DNA of 64,000 nucleotides from JAMZMI01 sp039970095. GTDB lineage: Bacteria; Bacteroidota; Bacteroidia; Cytophagales; Cyclobacteriaceae. The position numbers and the translations under genes are program-made. Shown here in pieces: positions 44,423 through 53,078 of the stretch; the stretch's first letter is position 1; each line of letters opens with the position of its first letter. The stretch lies in contig JBDVMP010000053.1 in NCBI GenBank assembly GCA_039970095.1, positions 17,694-81,693 of the forward strand, read 5' to 3'. Below the pieces are notes generated by a model that saw only the letters and a list, made by a program, of their open reading frames with translations, ran no database searches and was not told the origin of the DNA.

Positions 44423-45619
44423 TTATGACAGTTTCGCCAGAGAAGCTTTGATTCTCGCTATGGCTGTTTTTAAATCTTCTACAGAAGCGGCATAGGATAA
44501 ACGGAAGCATTCAGGATCGCCAAAAGCATCTCCAGTTACTACAGAAACCCGCGCATCTTCTAATAGGTATAAACAAAGGTCAGTTGCGTTGTTGATTTTT
44601 GTGTCGCCTACTGACTTTCCAAAATAGCTGCTGGCATTAGGGAAGAAATAGAATGCTCCGCCCGGTTGGTTTACTTTTAAACCTGGGATTTCCGAAAGCA
44701 GTCCATGCACAAGTTCTCTTCTTTTTTCATACTCCTTTACCATTTCGTATGATGGCTCCAGAGATGAAGTAAGCGCTGTATATGCCGCTCTTTGAGCGAT
44801 AGAGCTATTTGCTGATGTCAGCTGACCTTGGATTTTGTTGGCGGCCTTAGCGAGCCATTGCGGAGCGCCAATGTAGCCCACTCTCCATCCTGTCATGGCA
44901 AATCCCTTGGCAAACCCATTGATGGTTACGGTTCTTTCGATCATGCCTGGCATAGCGCCAATACTTACATGTTTGCTGCCATAGTTGATCAACTCATAGA
45001 TCTCATCCGATAGTACCACAATATTTGGGTAGTCTTCCAGTACTTTGGCTATGGCCAAAAGCTCTTCTTCTGAGAAAACAGAACCTGTTGGGTTGCATGG
45101 CGAAGAGAAGATGATTGCTTTTGTCTTATGCGTAATGGCAGCTTTGAGCTGCTCGGCTGTGGCTTTAAAGTCGTGCTCGATATCACCTTTTACAAACACA
45201 CATTTGCCTTCTGCAAGCTCTACCAAAGCACTGTAGCTCACCCAATATGGGGAGAGCACAATGACCTCATCTCCTGAATCTAGCAGGGCTAGAAATACAT
45301 TGGCAATTGACTGCTTTGCACCATTCGATACCACGATTTGGTCAGCAGAATAGTCAAGATTATTGTCCTTCTTAAACTTGGCACTTATTGCCTCTCTAAG
45401 GTCAGGGTAGCCATTCACGGGAGGGTAGGCAAAATATTTGCCTTCGTCGATTGCATCTTTGGCTCCTTCACAGATGTGTTTGGGAGTCTTGAAGTCCGGC
45501 TCGCCTAAGCTGAGACCGATTACATCAATGCCTTGTTGTTTAAGCTCGCGTGCCTTTGCTGCCATTGCGAGAGTGGCCGATTCGGCCATGTTTTTGATTC
45601 TTTCCGATCGTAAATCCAT
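44423..45619 (-). CDS. Pyridoxal-phosphate aspartate aminotransferase, class I
   Basis: A 398-residue type I aminotransferase, probably aspartate/prephenate aminotransferase (AspC/AAT subgroup Ib). GLSLGEPDFKTP, VVSNGAKQSIANVFLALLDSGDEVIVLSPYWVSY, SPCNPTGSVFSEEELL, VLSDEIYE and TVTINGFAKGFAMTGWRVGYIG, which contains the Schiff-base lysine, are all present; the carboxylate-binding Arg is in ECFRLSYAAS. Substrate preference cannot be settled from sequence. Flanked by the hybrid kinase (same strand, over 100 bases) and the CBS gene. Confidence 0.93.
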   Translation of the reverse strand: MDLRSERIKNMAESATLAMAAKARELKQQGIDVIGLSLGEPDFKTPKHICEGAKDAIDEGKYFAYPPVNGYPDLREAISAKFKKDNNLDYSADQIVVSNGAKQSIANVFLALLDSGDEVIVLSPYWVSYSALVELAEGKCVFVKGDIEHDFKATAEQLKAAITHKTKAIIFSSPCNPTGSVFSEEELLAIAKVLEDYPNIVVLSDEIYELINYGSKHVSIGAMPGMIERTVTINGFAKGFAMTGWRVGYIGAPQWLAKAANKIQGQLTSANSSIAQRAAYTALTSSLEPSYEMVKEYEKRRELVHGLLSEIPGLKVNQPGGAFYFFPNASSYFGKSVGDTKINNATDLCLYLLEDARVSVVTGDAFGDPECFRLSYAASVEDLKTAIARIKASLAKLS

Positions 45620-45872
45620 GGTAGTATTATATAAGCGGCTGCAAAGCTAGTGAATAAGCAAAGACGATCAAATCTCTTTCCAAATGAATTAAAGAAAGAG
45701 GGAGATATTTTGAAATTTTGTGTGGAATAATTCGCCTATGACCAAAGAAATTATCCGTCGGGTAGGCTTAATTGAAACTTGCCCGAAGATTCGAATGGAT
45801 GAAATAACTAAGGGCTAGCGCCTAAAAGACGGTTGCCCTTTCTGTAATTCGATCACATTTGTTGAAAGCCAA

Positions 45873-46334
45873 TTACCACGTTGTGCTTTTGAGGTTGTGC
45901 ACGGCTCGCATGATATCTTTCTGAGAGATCTGCCCGAGAATTTTACCGTGACTCACAACAGGAAAACGTCTTATCCTCAATTCCAGAAATTTACCTGCGG
46001 CATCAAATATGTTCGTTTCCGGTGAAATGCTGATAACGCTGGTTGACATGTGGTCAGAGACTGTGCCGGAAAGGTTTGGCATGTTGTTGTATTTACCCTT
46101 CACCACCTCTTTCATACAGTCACCTTCGGATATAACTCCTACCAGATCGCCAGAGTCATTTACTACCGGACCGCCTGAGATTTTGTTTTTTAGTAAACTG
46201 TTGATGACTTCATCCATGTGCTGGTCAGGATGAAACGTGATGAGTTTGGTGGACATATAATCCGAAACTGTCACAGCTGGTTTGCCTTCAGATTTGGATT
46301 TTTCTACTTGAACGCCTCTATAACTTTTTACCAT
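45873..46334 (-). CDS. Tandem CBS-domain protein
   Basis: A 153-residue protein made of two CBS domains (about 22-80 and 88-148): VSDYMSTKLITFHPDQHMDEVINSLLKNKISGGPVVNDSGDLVGVISEGDCMKEV and VSDHMSTSVISISPETNIFDAAGKFLELRIRRFPVVSHGKILGQISQKDIMRAV. CBS pairs bind adenosyl ligands such as AMP or ATP and act as energy sensors. No catalytic domain is attached, so the target is unknown. Confidence 0.92.
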   Translation of the reverse strand: MVKSYRGVQVEKSKSEGKPAVTVSDYMSTKLITFHPDQHMDEVINSLLKNKISGGPVVNDSGDLVGVISEGDCMKEVVKGKYNNMPNLSGTVSDHMSTSVISISPETNIFDAAGKFLELRIRRFPVVSHGKILGQISQKDIMRAVHNLKSTTW

Positions 46335-46553
46335 AGTCTTAATGTTGTTAGCCTCATAAATTAATGAAATTCGAGATCAATTCCTAGATAGATCAATTCC
46401 GTTATTGGATTTTTGTGAGGCTGATTAGGTTTAAAATGATCTTATTGCATTAATAGCTGGTGGGTTTAACTCTTTATTAATAATTATGTAAGACAGGGTT
46501 TTTATTGCATGGATTAAAATCTCCTTTATTTGTCGTTGGGTTAATTTTATGAA

Positions 46554-47618
46554 GTGAAGGTTAACAACAAGATAGTCTATCAAAATCTCGACGAGCTTTT
46601 TGCCAGGTCGCCGAAGCACGATCTGGCCAATGGTGAACGCTGGGTAATTTTCAGTGACCTACATATGGGCGATGGTGGATCTACAGATGATTTTACTGCC
46701 AACTCCGATTTATTTATAAAGTCACTTAGCAAGTATTATAGTACCCGAGCATTCAATTTACTGCTGAATGGAGATGTGGAGGAATTGCAACGCTTCTCTC
46801 TGAAAAAAATCAGTAGTAATTGGTCCGATGTGTACAAAGTTTTCGACGAATTTGCGACCAACCGCCGGTTGATCAAAACCATAGGAAATCATGACCTGAA
46901 GCTCTCTGTCATTGAAGACAACCCTTTCGAATATGATCTTTATGATTCGTATCGATTTGGCCACAAGAAAAATGATTTGTTCATATTTCATGGTCACCAG
47001 GCTTCTAAGAAGTTTCAGTCTCATAATCAGATGATTGGCTTTACGCTCAAGTATTTAGCCAACCCCTTAGGCATTAAGAACTATTCTGTAGCGCACGATA
47101 GCCGGAAGCAATACAACATAGAAAAGCGCGTATATGGCTATTCAGCGTATAATAAGATAGCGTCGGTCATTGGCCACACGCACCGGCCGCTATTTGAGTC
47201 GCTTCATAAAGTGGAGCGATTGAAATATAAGATAGAGCAGCTCTGTCGTGATCTGGCGACTATGAAACATCCTGACGATGAAGTCAAGGCGATTATAAAA
47301 GCAAATAAGAAGGATCTAAAAAAATATTATAAGAACAATTTGGACACCAACTTTCAGAACTATGTCTATAATACCATTTTTCATATCCCGTGTCTTTTCA
47401 ATTCGGGATGTGTGATTGGCAAGCGAGGAATGACGTGCCTTGAAATTGAAGATAATAATATAAGACTGGTGCACTGGTTTGATAAGAAGATCAGTGAAAA
47501 GTACCTGACAAAATCTGGTTATGAACCAGAACCTTTGCCGGGTACAGATTACTACCGGATGGTTTTGAACGAAGAGACTCTGGATTACATTTTCACCCGT
47601 ATTAAATATCTCACATGA
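46554..47618 (+). CDS. Calcineurin-like metallophosphoesterase
   Basis: A 354-residue dinuclear metallophosphoesterase. The five metal motifs are visible: FSDLHMGD, LLNGDVEE, TIGNHD, FHGHQ and GHTHRPLF. A central insertion (KVERLKYKIEQLCRDLATMKHPDDEVKAIIKANKKDLKKYY) is coiled-coil-like. Substrate unknown. The start is GTG at 46554 (MKVNNKIVYQNLDELFARSPKHD), as no ATG precedes the domain. The stop overlaps the next gene by four bases. Confidence 0.88.
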   Translation: MKVNNKIVYQNLDELFARSPKHDLANGERWVIFSDLHMGDGGSTDDFTANSDLFIKSLSKYYSTRAFNLLLNGDVEELQRFSLKKISSNWSDVYKVFDEFATNRRLIKTIGNHDLKLSVIEDNPFEYDLYDSYRFGHKKNDLFIFHGHQASKKFQSHNQMIGFTLKYLANPLGIKNYSVAHDSRKQYNIEKRVYGYSAYNKIASVIGHTHRPLFESLHKVERLKYKIEQLCRDLATMKHPDDEVKAIIKANKKDLKKYYKNNLDTNFQNYVYNTIFHIPCLFNSGCVIGKRGMTCLEIEDNNIRLVHWFDKKISEKYLTKSGYEPEPLPGTDYYRMVLNEETLDYIFTRIKYLT

Positions 47619-48514
47619 GTCGCTTAAGCTCACTATTGTTTCTCCTACCTTTATTGCTGATTCATGCTTGCAATCAGCAAAACGATATGAAAAAAATTGA
47701 TATACAGGGTCACAGAGGAGCCCGTGGTTTACTGCCTGAGAACACCATTCCGGCGTTTCTAGAAGCGATCGATTTAGGTGTAACTACGATCGAAATGGAT
47801 CTTGTTGTGACCAAAGACCTACAGCTTTTGGTGAGCCATGAGCCCTATATGGCCGCCGAATATTGCCTTGACCCCCGAGGGAATGAGATAGCTGATTCTT
47901 TACAAAGCAAGTATAACATTTATCAAATGAGCATAGATGAGGTGCGATCCTTTGATTGTGGCATGAAGCCACATCCGAGATTTCCAAATCAAATGAAAAT
48001 GGCTGCTGAAAAGCCGTTGCTTGAGGATGTCATTGCAGTTGTTGAGAGCTTCATTGAGGAAAAGGGCTTACCCCTGGTCAATTACAATATTGAAATAAAA
48101 AGTACGCCGGAGGATGATGCGGTTTTTCATCCGAAACCCGCAGCGTTTTCAGATCTGGTCTTTGAAGCTTTGAATGAAAATATAGACTGGGAAAGAATTA
48201 CTATTCAGTCTTTCGACTTTCGTATTCTTCAATATTTTCATCAGGTATACCCGAAAGTAAGGTTGGCAGCATTGGTTGAAAATGAACTGTCGATTGAAGA
48301 AAATCTTTTCAATCTCGGATTCACTCCAGAAATATACAGTTGTGAATATGTATTACTTTCGCGTGAAAAAGTGAGTCAGTTGCATGAGCTGGGTATCCAA
48401 GTCATCCCATGGACGGTGAACGAAATTTCAGAGATGGAGGAGCTGATAGCGTGGGGCGTGGACGGACTGATCACGGATTATCCGAATAGATACAATCAGA
48501 TAGACAATGAGTAA
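47615..48514 (+). CDS. Glycerophosphodiester phosphodiesterase, lipoprotein
   Basis: A 299-residue GDPD that would hydrolyse glycerophosphodiesters to glycerol-3-phosphate and an alcohol. MSRLSSLLFLLPLLLIHACNQQ is a lipoprotein signal with Cys19. Catalytic parts are GHRGARGLLPENTIPAF (His, Arg, Glu), IEMDLVVTKDLQLLVSHEP (Glu, Asp, His) and the TIM-barrel end VIPWTVNEISEMEELIAWGVDGLITDYPNR. It overlaps the phosphoesterase by four bases and the PfkB kinase by eight. Confidence 0.93.
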   Translation: MSRLSSLLFLLPLLLIHACNQQNDMKKIDIQGHRGARGLLPENTIPAFLEAIDLGVTTIEMDLVVTKDLQLLVSHEPYMAAEYCLDPRGNEIADSLQSKYNIYQMSIDEVRSFDCGMKPHPRFPNQMKMAAEKPLLEDVIAVVESFIEEKGLPLVNYNIEIKSTPEDDAVFHPKPAAFSDLVFEALNENIDWERITIQSFDFRILQYFHQVYPKVRLAALVENELSIEENLFNLGFTPEIYSCEYVLLSREKVSQLHELGIQVIPWTVNEISEMEELIAWGVDGLITDYPNRYNQIDNE

Positions 48515-49508
48515 GAAGTATAAAGTTTACGGTCTGGGCAATGCCGTGGTGGACTATGAGATTGAAGTAGCGAATGAGTTTTTTGCCGAAAACGATGTAG
48601 AAAAAGGGTTGATGACGCTTGTAGAAGAAGACAGACAGCAAGCCTTACTCTCTGTAGTTCAAAATAATATCAAGAAGAGGCAAAGTGGCGGATCTGCAGC
48701 CAATAGTATTATTTCTCTTGCGCAGTTTGGGGGTAAGGCTTTTTATTCTTGCAAGGTTGCCAATGATGAAGATGGACGATTCTACATGGCCGGTCTGGCA
48801 GAAGAAAAGGTGGATTCCAACCTTCAGATTGATTCGCTAAAAGATGGCATTACCGGAAAATGTCTTGTTATGGTGTCGCCTGATGCAGAACGCACGATGA
48901 ATACTTTCCTGGGCATGACTTCAGATTTTTCTACCGAGGAGCTGGTGCCAGAATCAATAAAAGATTCTGATTACGTGTTTATAGAGGGGTATTTGGTTTC
49001 GTCTGATACAGGCCGTGCAGCCATGAAGGAAGCAAAAAAAGTAGCTGAGCAAAACGGTGTGAAGGTGAGTTTGTCGTTTTCTGATCCGGCCATGGTCAAG
49101 TATTTCCGTGACGGCATGATAGAGGTTGTGGGTGATGGAGTGGATCTGCTCTTCTGCAACGAAGAGGAGGCCATGCTATTTACTGCTACAGAATCTCTGA
49201 TGGAAGCACGCGAAGCTTTGAAAAAAGTAGCGAAGCAATTTGTGATTACTATGGGCAAGAATGGAGCTGTTATTTTTGATGGAGATACTTTCATAGATAT
49301 TGAGTCATATTCTGTGGAGGCTGTGGATACTACTGGAGCTGGTGATATGTTCTGTGGAGCATTCCTTTATGGCATCACGCATGGGCACAGCTTGGCCTCT
49401 GCTGGGAAGTTAGCCAGCAAGGCTTCATCTGAGGTAGTAGCGAGTTTTGGCCCCAGATTGTCAACCAGTCATATTTTGAAAATAAGAGAGCAGGTTTTCG
49501 GAGAGTGA
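48507..49508 (+). CDS. PfkB-family carbohydrate/nucleoside kinase (adenosine-kinase-like)
   Basis: A 333-residue ribokinase-fold kinase. YGLGNAVVDYEIEV, SGGSAANSIISLAQFGG (PfkB signature 1 region) and VEAVDTTGAGDMFCGAFLYG, with the anion hole and catalytic Asp, are present. The closest described relatives of this form are adenosine kinases, but sugar substrates cannot be excluded. The eight-base overlap with the upstream GDPD gene indicates one transcript. Confidence 0.88.
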   Translation: MSKKYKVYGLGNAVVDYEIEVANEFFAENDVEKGLMTLVEEDRQQALLSVVQNNIKKRQSGGSAANSIISLAQFGGKAFYSCKVANDEDGRFYMAGLAEEKVDSNLQIDSLKDGITGKCLVMVSPDAERTMNTFLGMTSDFSTEELVPESIKDSDYVFIEGYLVSSDTGRAAMKEAKKVAEQNGVKVSLSFSDPAMVKYFRDGMIEVVGDGVDLLFCNEEEAMLFTATESLMEAREALKKVAKQFVITMGKNGAVIFDGDTFIDIESYSVEAVDTTGAGDMFCGAFLYGITHGHSLASAGKLASKASSEVVASFGPRLSTSHILKIREQVFGE

Positions 49509-49561
49509 TTTTCAGTTTCGGGCTTGTGAAAAAAATCCTGAATGAAACTTTCTGATATAGG

Positions 49562-49592
49562 TTTTTAACTTAAAACTTTATTTATATCTTTG
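49562..49592 (+). promoter_or_regulatory. Candidate promoter of rpmH-rnpA
   Basis: TATCTTTG (49585-49592) is a perfect TAnnTTTG element 62 bases upstream of rpmH; the upstream box (TTTTT at 49562-49566, 18-base spacing) is a weak match to TTTG. A long AT-rich stretch surrounds it. Confidence 0.5.
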
Positions 49593-49654
49593 CACTCCAT
49601 TTTTCAGGGGAGAATTATTAGTGGGCTCGAGAGCCTTATATAAATAGCAAAAAC

Positions 49655-49810
49655 ATGAAAAGGACATTTCAACCTTCAGTAAGAAAAAGAAAGAACAAGC
49701 ACGGTTTCAAATCTAGAATGGAATCTGCTAACGGAAGGGCTGTTTTGGCACGTAGAAGAGCCAAAGGCAGAAAGAAACTTACAGTCTCTGACGAGACTCA
49801 CAAAAAATAA
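49655..49810 (+). CDS. rpmH: 50S ribosomal protein L34
   Basis: A 51-residue protein, MKRTFQPSVRKRKNKHGF... with the L34 signature of Arg- and Lys-rich segments (KRTFQPSxRKRxxxHGFxxRM), ending TVSDETHKK. L34 lines 23S rRNA near the exit tunnel. It lies 15 bases upstream of rnpA, the near-universal order in bacteria. The small size means a length-filtered gene list would miss it. Confidence 0.97.
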   Translation: MKRTFQPSVRKRKNKHGFKSRMESANGRAVLARRRAKGRKKLTVSDETHKK

Positions 49811-49825
49811 ATTGAACTTTGGCCT

Positions 49826-50230
49826 ATGACAGGTTCAGGCCATGCGAGATTTACCTTTCGTAAGGACGAAAGACTTACTGGAAAGAAGAATATTGAGGAG
49901 CTATTTAAGCATGGTTCCTCTTTTTATTTGCATCCCATCCTAATCAAATTCCTTCCACGACCGGAAGAAGGCACCAATCGTGTGCTGGTGTCTGTTCCCA
50001 AAAAGAAGTTCAAGCGGGCAGTAGATCGCAACCTTCTCAAAAGGCGCATCAAGGAGATTTACCGCCTAAACAAAAATGAAATATTTGAGGGTCAGCCACC
50101 GTTTTACCATATTGCAATAGTTTACCTCAATCAGGCCATTTTACCGTATGCTGAAATTGAGCCTAAACTTATTGATCTCTTGAAGCGTATAAAAAATCTA
50201 AAAACCAAGGCAGATGAAGAGAAGATTTAA
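49826..50230 (+). CDS. rnpA: Ribonuclease P protein component
   Basis: Protein subunit of RNase P, which removes 5' leaders from precursor tRNAs together with the catalytic RNA. The 134-residue basic protein has FTFRKDERLTGKKNIEELFKHG at the start and the RNR motif in AVDRNLLKRRIKEIYRLNK. Its 3' end overlaps the S41 protease gene by 17 bases. Confidence 0.96.
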   Translation: MTGSGHARFTFRKDERLTGKKNIEELFKHGSSFYLHPILIKFLPRPEEGTNRVLVSVPKKKFKRAVDRNLLKRRIKEIYRLNKNEIFEGQPPFYHIAIVYLNQAILPYAEIEPKLIDLLKRIKNLKTKADEEKI

Positions 50231-51869
50231 GGCACTCAGTGTATTGACCGTGTCTGGCGTGATGTTGCTGGCATTTACCATTCCTACCAATGATAGGTCG
50301 TTCGAAATCATAAAGAATCTCGATATTTTTATAACCGCATTTAAGGAAGTGAACTCGTATTATGTGGACGAGATCAATCCAAACAAGCTGATGAGGACAG
50401 GTCTGGATGCCATGCTGTCCTCGCTGGATCCTTATACAGATTATATTCCGGAAGATGATATTGAAGACTACCGAACCATTACGACAGGAGAGTATGGTGG
50501 CATTGGCGCTTTGGTCGACAAAAAGGATGGCGTTAGCACCATTGTATTGCCTTATGAGGGCTATCCGGCTTCTCGCGCGGGGTTAAAAGCCGGAGATCAG
50601 ATTCTTTCTATCAATGGGATTGATATCCGGGAGAAACGTTCAGATGAAATCAGTCGCCTACTGAAAGGACAGTCTAAATCAGAGATAGTTTTAAAAATCA
50701 AACGCTTTGGAGTAGAAGAGCCTTTCGAAGTAAGTCTTGAAAGAGAAAAAATCACCATCGACAATGTGCCTTATTTTGGCATGGTGACAGAAGATGTTGG
50801 TTACCTTAAGCTCACTGATTTTACGACAGGCGCAGGTCAGGAAGTGAAAAATGCAGTGCTGGAACTTAAGGCAGACGGAGCAGAAAAGATCATACTTGAC
50901 CTCAGGGGCAACCCCGGAGGATTGCTGAATGAGGCAATCAACGTTTCCAATGTGTTTGTGGGAAAAGGCAAAGAAGTTGTTACCACAAAAGGAAAATTAA
51001 GTAAGGATCTGCGAGTGTACAATACGCTCAATGATGCAACAGATACTGAGATTCCATTGGTGGTTTTGACCAGTAGAGGGAGTGCTTCTGCTTCTGAGAT
51101 TGTGTCTGGCGTCATGCAGGACTATGACAGGGGCGTTTTGGTGGGGCAAAAGACCTACGGAAAAGGCTTGGTGCAGCAAACCAGACCTCTGGCTTACAAC
51201 TCTCAACTCAAGGTTACCACCAGCAAATATTATATTCCGAGTGGCAGATGTATTCAAGCCATTGATTACAGTCACAGAAATCCTGATGGGAGTGTAGGTA
51301 AAATTGCAGATTCGCTCAAAGCAGAATTCAAAACATCAAAAGGTCGACCTGTTTACGATGGTGGCGGGGTGAGCCCCGATATTGTTGTGGACACCTATCA
51401 ATATGCGCCTATTACTTTTAGTCTAATGCGTCGGGATTTGATTTTCAACTATGCCACAGAGTATGTATTCAACCATGAATCAATTGCTCCGGCTAAAGAT
51501 TTTAGGATTTCGGACGAAGAATATGCCGAGTTTGCAAACTGGCTCAAAGGCAAGGACTATGATTATACCACTCAGGTGGAAAAAGATATAGAGAGGCTAA
51601 TTGCCACCTCTAAAGACGAGAAGTATTATGAGGATATTGCTGAGCAGATTGAGTCATTGAAAAAAGCAACCCTGCACAACAAAGAACAGGATTTGCAGAC
51701 ATTCAAAAAAGAAATAAAAACGCTTTTGGAACAGGAAATCTGCTCAAGGTATTATCTACAAGACGGCATCATTGAGTCTACATTCAACAGAGATGCTGAT
51801 GTGAAAGCGGCGGTGAACGTTTTAAATGACGCGGATCGCTACAATGCTATTCTCCTCAAAAATCAATAA
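50214..51869 (+). CDS. C-terminal processing peptidase, S41 family
   Basis: A 551-residue CtpA-type periplasmic serine protease. A membrane-targeting N-terminus (LSVLTVSGVMLLAFTIPT) precedes the helical segment, a PDZ domain (about 90-170: GEYGGIGALVDKKDGVSTIVLPYEGYPASRAGLKAGDQILSINGID) and the catalytic core: LRGNPGG, the nucleophile in SRGSASASEIVSG (about residue 292) and the general-base Lys in VGQKTYGKGLVQ. The ~130-residue C-terminal helical region is common in Bacteroidota members. It starts within rnpA, so is likely cotranscribed. Confidence 0.92.
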   Translation: MKRRFKALSVLTVSGVMLLAFTIPTNDRSFEIIKNLDIFITAFKEVNSYYVDEINPNKLMRTGLDAMLSSLDPYTDYIPEDDIEDYRTITTGEYGGIGALVDKKDGVSTIVLPYEGYPASRAGLKAGDQILSINGIDIREKRSDEISRLLKGQSKSEIVLKIKRFGVEEPFEVSLEREKITIDNVPYFGMVTEDVGYLKLTDFTTGAGQEVKNAVLELKADGAEKIILDLRGNPGGLLNEAINVSNVFVGKGKEVVTTKGKLSKDLRVYNTLNDATDTEIPLVVLTSRGSASASEIVSGVMQDYDRGVLVGQKTYGKGLVQQTRPLAYNSQLKVTTSKYYIPSGRCIQAIDYSHRNPDGSVGKIADSLKAEFKTSKGRPVYDGGGVSPDIVVDTYQYAPITFSLMRRDLIFNYATEYVFNHESIAPAKDFRISDEEYAEFANWLKGKDYDYTTQVEKDIERLIATSKDEKYYEDIAEQIESLKKATLHNKEQDLQTFKKEIKTLLEQEICSRYYLQDGIIESTFNRDADVKAAVNVLNDADRYNAILLKNQ

Positions 51870-51875
51870 TACGCT

Positions 51876-52565
51876 ATGGCAGTAATTCTTGCACTTGATA
51901 CTTCCACTAAAGTGTGTTCTATTGCCCTGCATCAAAATGGTGAGGAGATAGGTCATCAGGCATATCATTTGCAAAAATCTCATTCTTCTCTGCTCCCAAT
52001 TATCATAAACCAGCTTCTGGAAAATGTGGAGATGCAGAAGAAGGACATTGAGGCTGTTGCCATTTCTGGTGGCCCAGGCTCCTATACAGGTCTGCGAATT
52101 GGCACATCTACTGCCAAAGGGTTTTGTTATGGACTTCAGGTGCCATTGCTAAGTTTTGATAGTCTGGACTCTATGTATGAAGCCGTGAAAAACTCTGTAA
52201 GCAAAGACACTTTGGTTTGCCCTATGATTGATGCGCGCAGGATGGAGGTCTATTGCAACTTAAGGGATGCAGAAGGCGACAGAATCTGGAAGTCCAAACC
52301 TTTGATCCTGGATGAGAACGTATTCGATGATTTTGCAGACCGGCAGATTTTGCTCATAGGAAATGGAGCAGAGAAGTGCAGAGATTTGTTTGCTTCTAAA
52401 CCGAATATTCAGATTAACGCTAAACTTTATCCCAATGCTTTTGCGGTAGCAGAGTTGCTTGAATCGAAGTTTCAAAAAGGGGAGTTTGAGGATTTAGCTT
52501 ATTTTGAACCTGATTATTTGAAGGAGTTCCAAACTAAAGCGCCAAAAGGTAAGTTGAGTATCTAA
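51876..52565 (+). CDS. tsaB: tRNA N6-threonylcarbamoyladenosine synthesis protein TsaB
   Basis: TsaB is the non-catalytic partner of TsaD in making t6A37 of ANN-decoding tRNAs. The 229-residue ASKHA-fold protein shows ILALDTSTKVCSIALH, HSSLLPIIINQLLE and the diagnostic AISGGPGSYTGLRIGTSTAKGFCYGL; MIDARRMEVY follows. TsaD itself is not in the window. It starts six bases after the protease stop and abuts the DUF2480 gene. Confidence 0.94.
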   Translation: MAVILALDTSTKVCSIALHQNGEEIGHQAYHLQKSHSSLLPIIINQLLENVEMQKKDIEAVAISGGPGSYTGLRIGTSTAKGFCYGLQVPLLSFDSLDSMYEAVKNSVSKDTLVCPMIDARRMEVYCNLRDAEGDRIWKSKPLILDENVFDDFADRQILLIGNGAEKCRDLFASKPNIQINAKLYPNAFAVAELLESKFQKGEFEDLAYFEPDYLKEFQTKAPKGKLSI

Positions 52566-53075
52566 ATGGAAGAAATAGTAAACAGAGTAGCGCAATCATC
52601 CTTAATGTCCCTCGATCTGGACGACTATATGGATAAGAGTGAGCGAGCGTCCTTCGACCTGAAGCAAACGCTTTTTCAGGAGATGCTTCTTCGAGAGAAA
52701 GACTTCCGTCAGTTTCTCAAATCCTTTGACTGGTCGGTTTACAAAGGGAAAAATGTAAATGTTTTCTGTTCTGCAGATGCCATCATTCCTTCATGGGCAT
52801 ATATGCTTGTCTCATCTAAGCTTCACGGCGTAGCAAACATCTATACCATCGGCGATGAAAACGACCTTGAAAAAGCGATCATAGATGCAGCCATAGATAA
52901 ACTCCTGGCTGAGAATGATCTAGAAAATGCCAAGCTTGTAATCAAAGGTTGTGGAGACTTGCAAAATCGTGATCATGCGTATTTCCGACTGACGCAAAAA
53001 GTTGTGCCAATGGCCGCCAGCATCATGTATGGTGAGCCGTGTAGCACAGTTCCCGTTTACAAGCGGCCTAGATAA
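52566..53075 (+). CDS. DUF2480 family protein
   Basis: A 169-residue soluble protein of the Bacteroidota-specific DUF2480 family: VNRVAQSSLMSLDLDDY, LFQEMLLREKDFRQFLKSFDWSVYKGKNVNVFCSADAIIPSWAYMLVSSKL and KGCGDLQNRDHAYFRLTQKVVPMAASIMYGEPCSTVPVYK with two conserved cysteines. Function unknown. It starts immediately after the tsaB stop codon and ends three bases from the convergent permease gene. Confidence 0.88.
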   Translation: MEEIVNRVAQSSLMSLDLDDYMDKSERASFDLKQTLFQEMLLREKDFRQFLKSFDWSVYKGKNVNVFCSADAIIPSWAYMLVSSKLHGVANIYTIGDENDLEKAIIDAAIDKLLAENDLENAKLVIKGCGDLQNRDHAYFRLTQKVVPMAASIMYGEPCSTVPVYKRPR

Positions 53076-53078
53076 ACC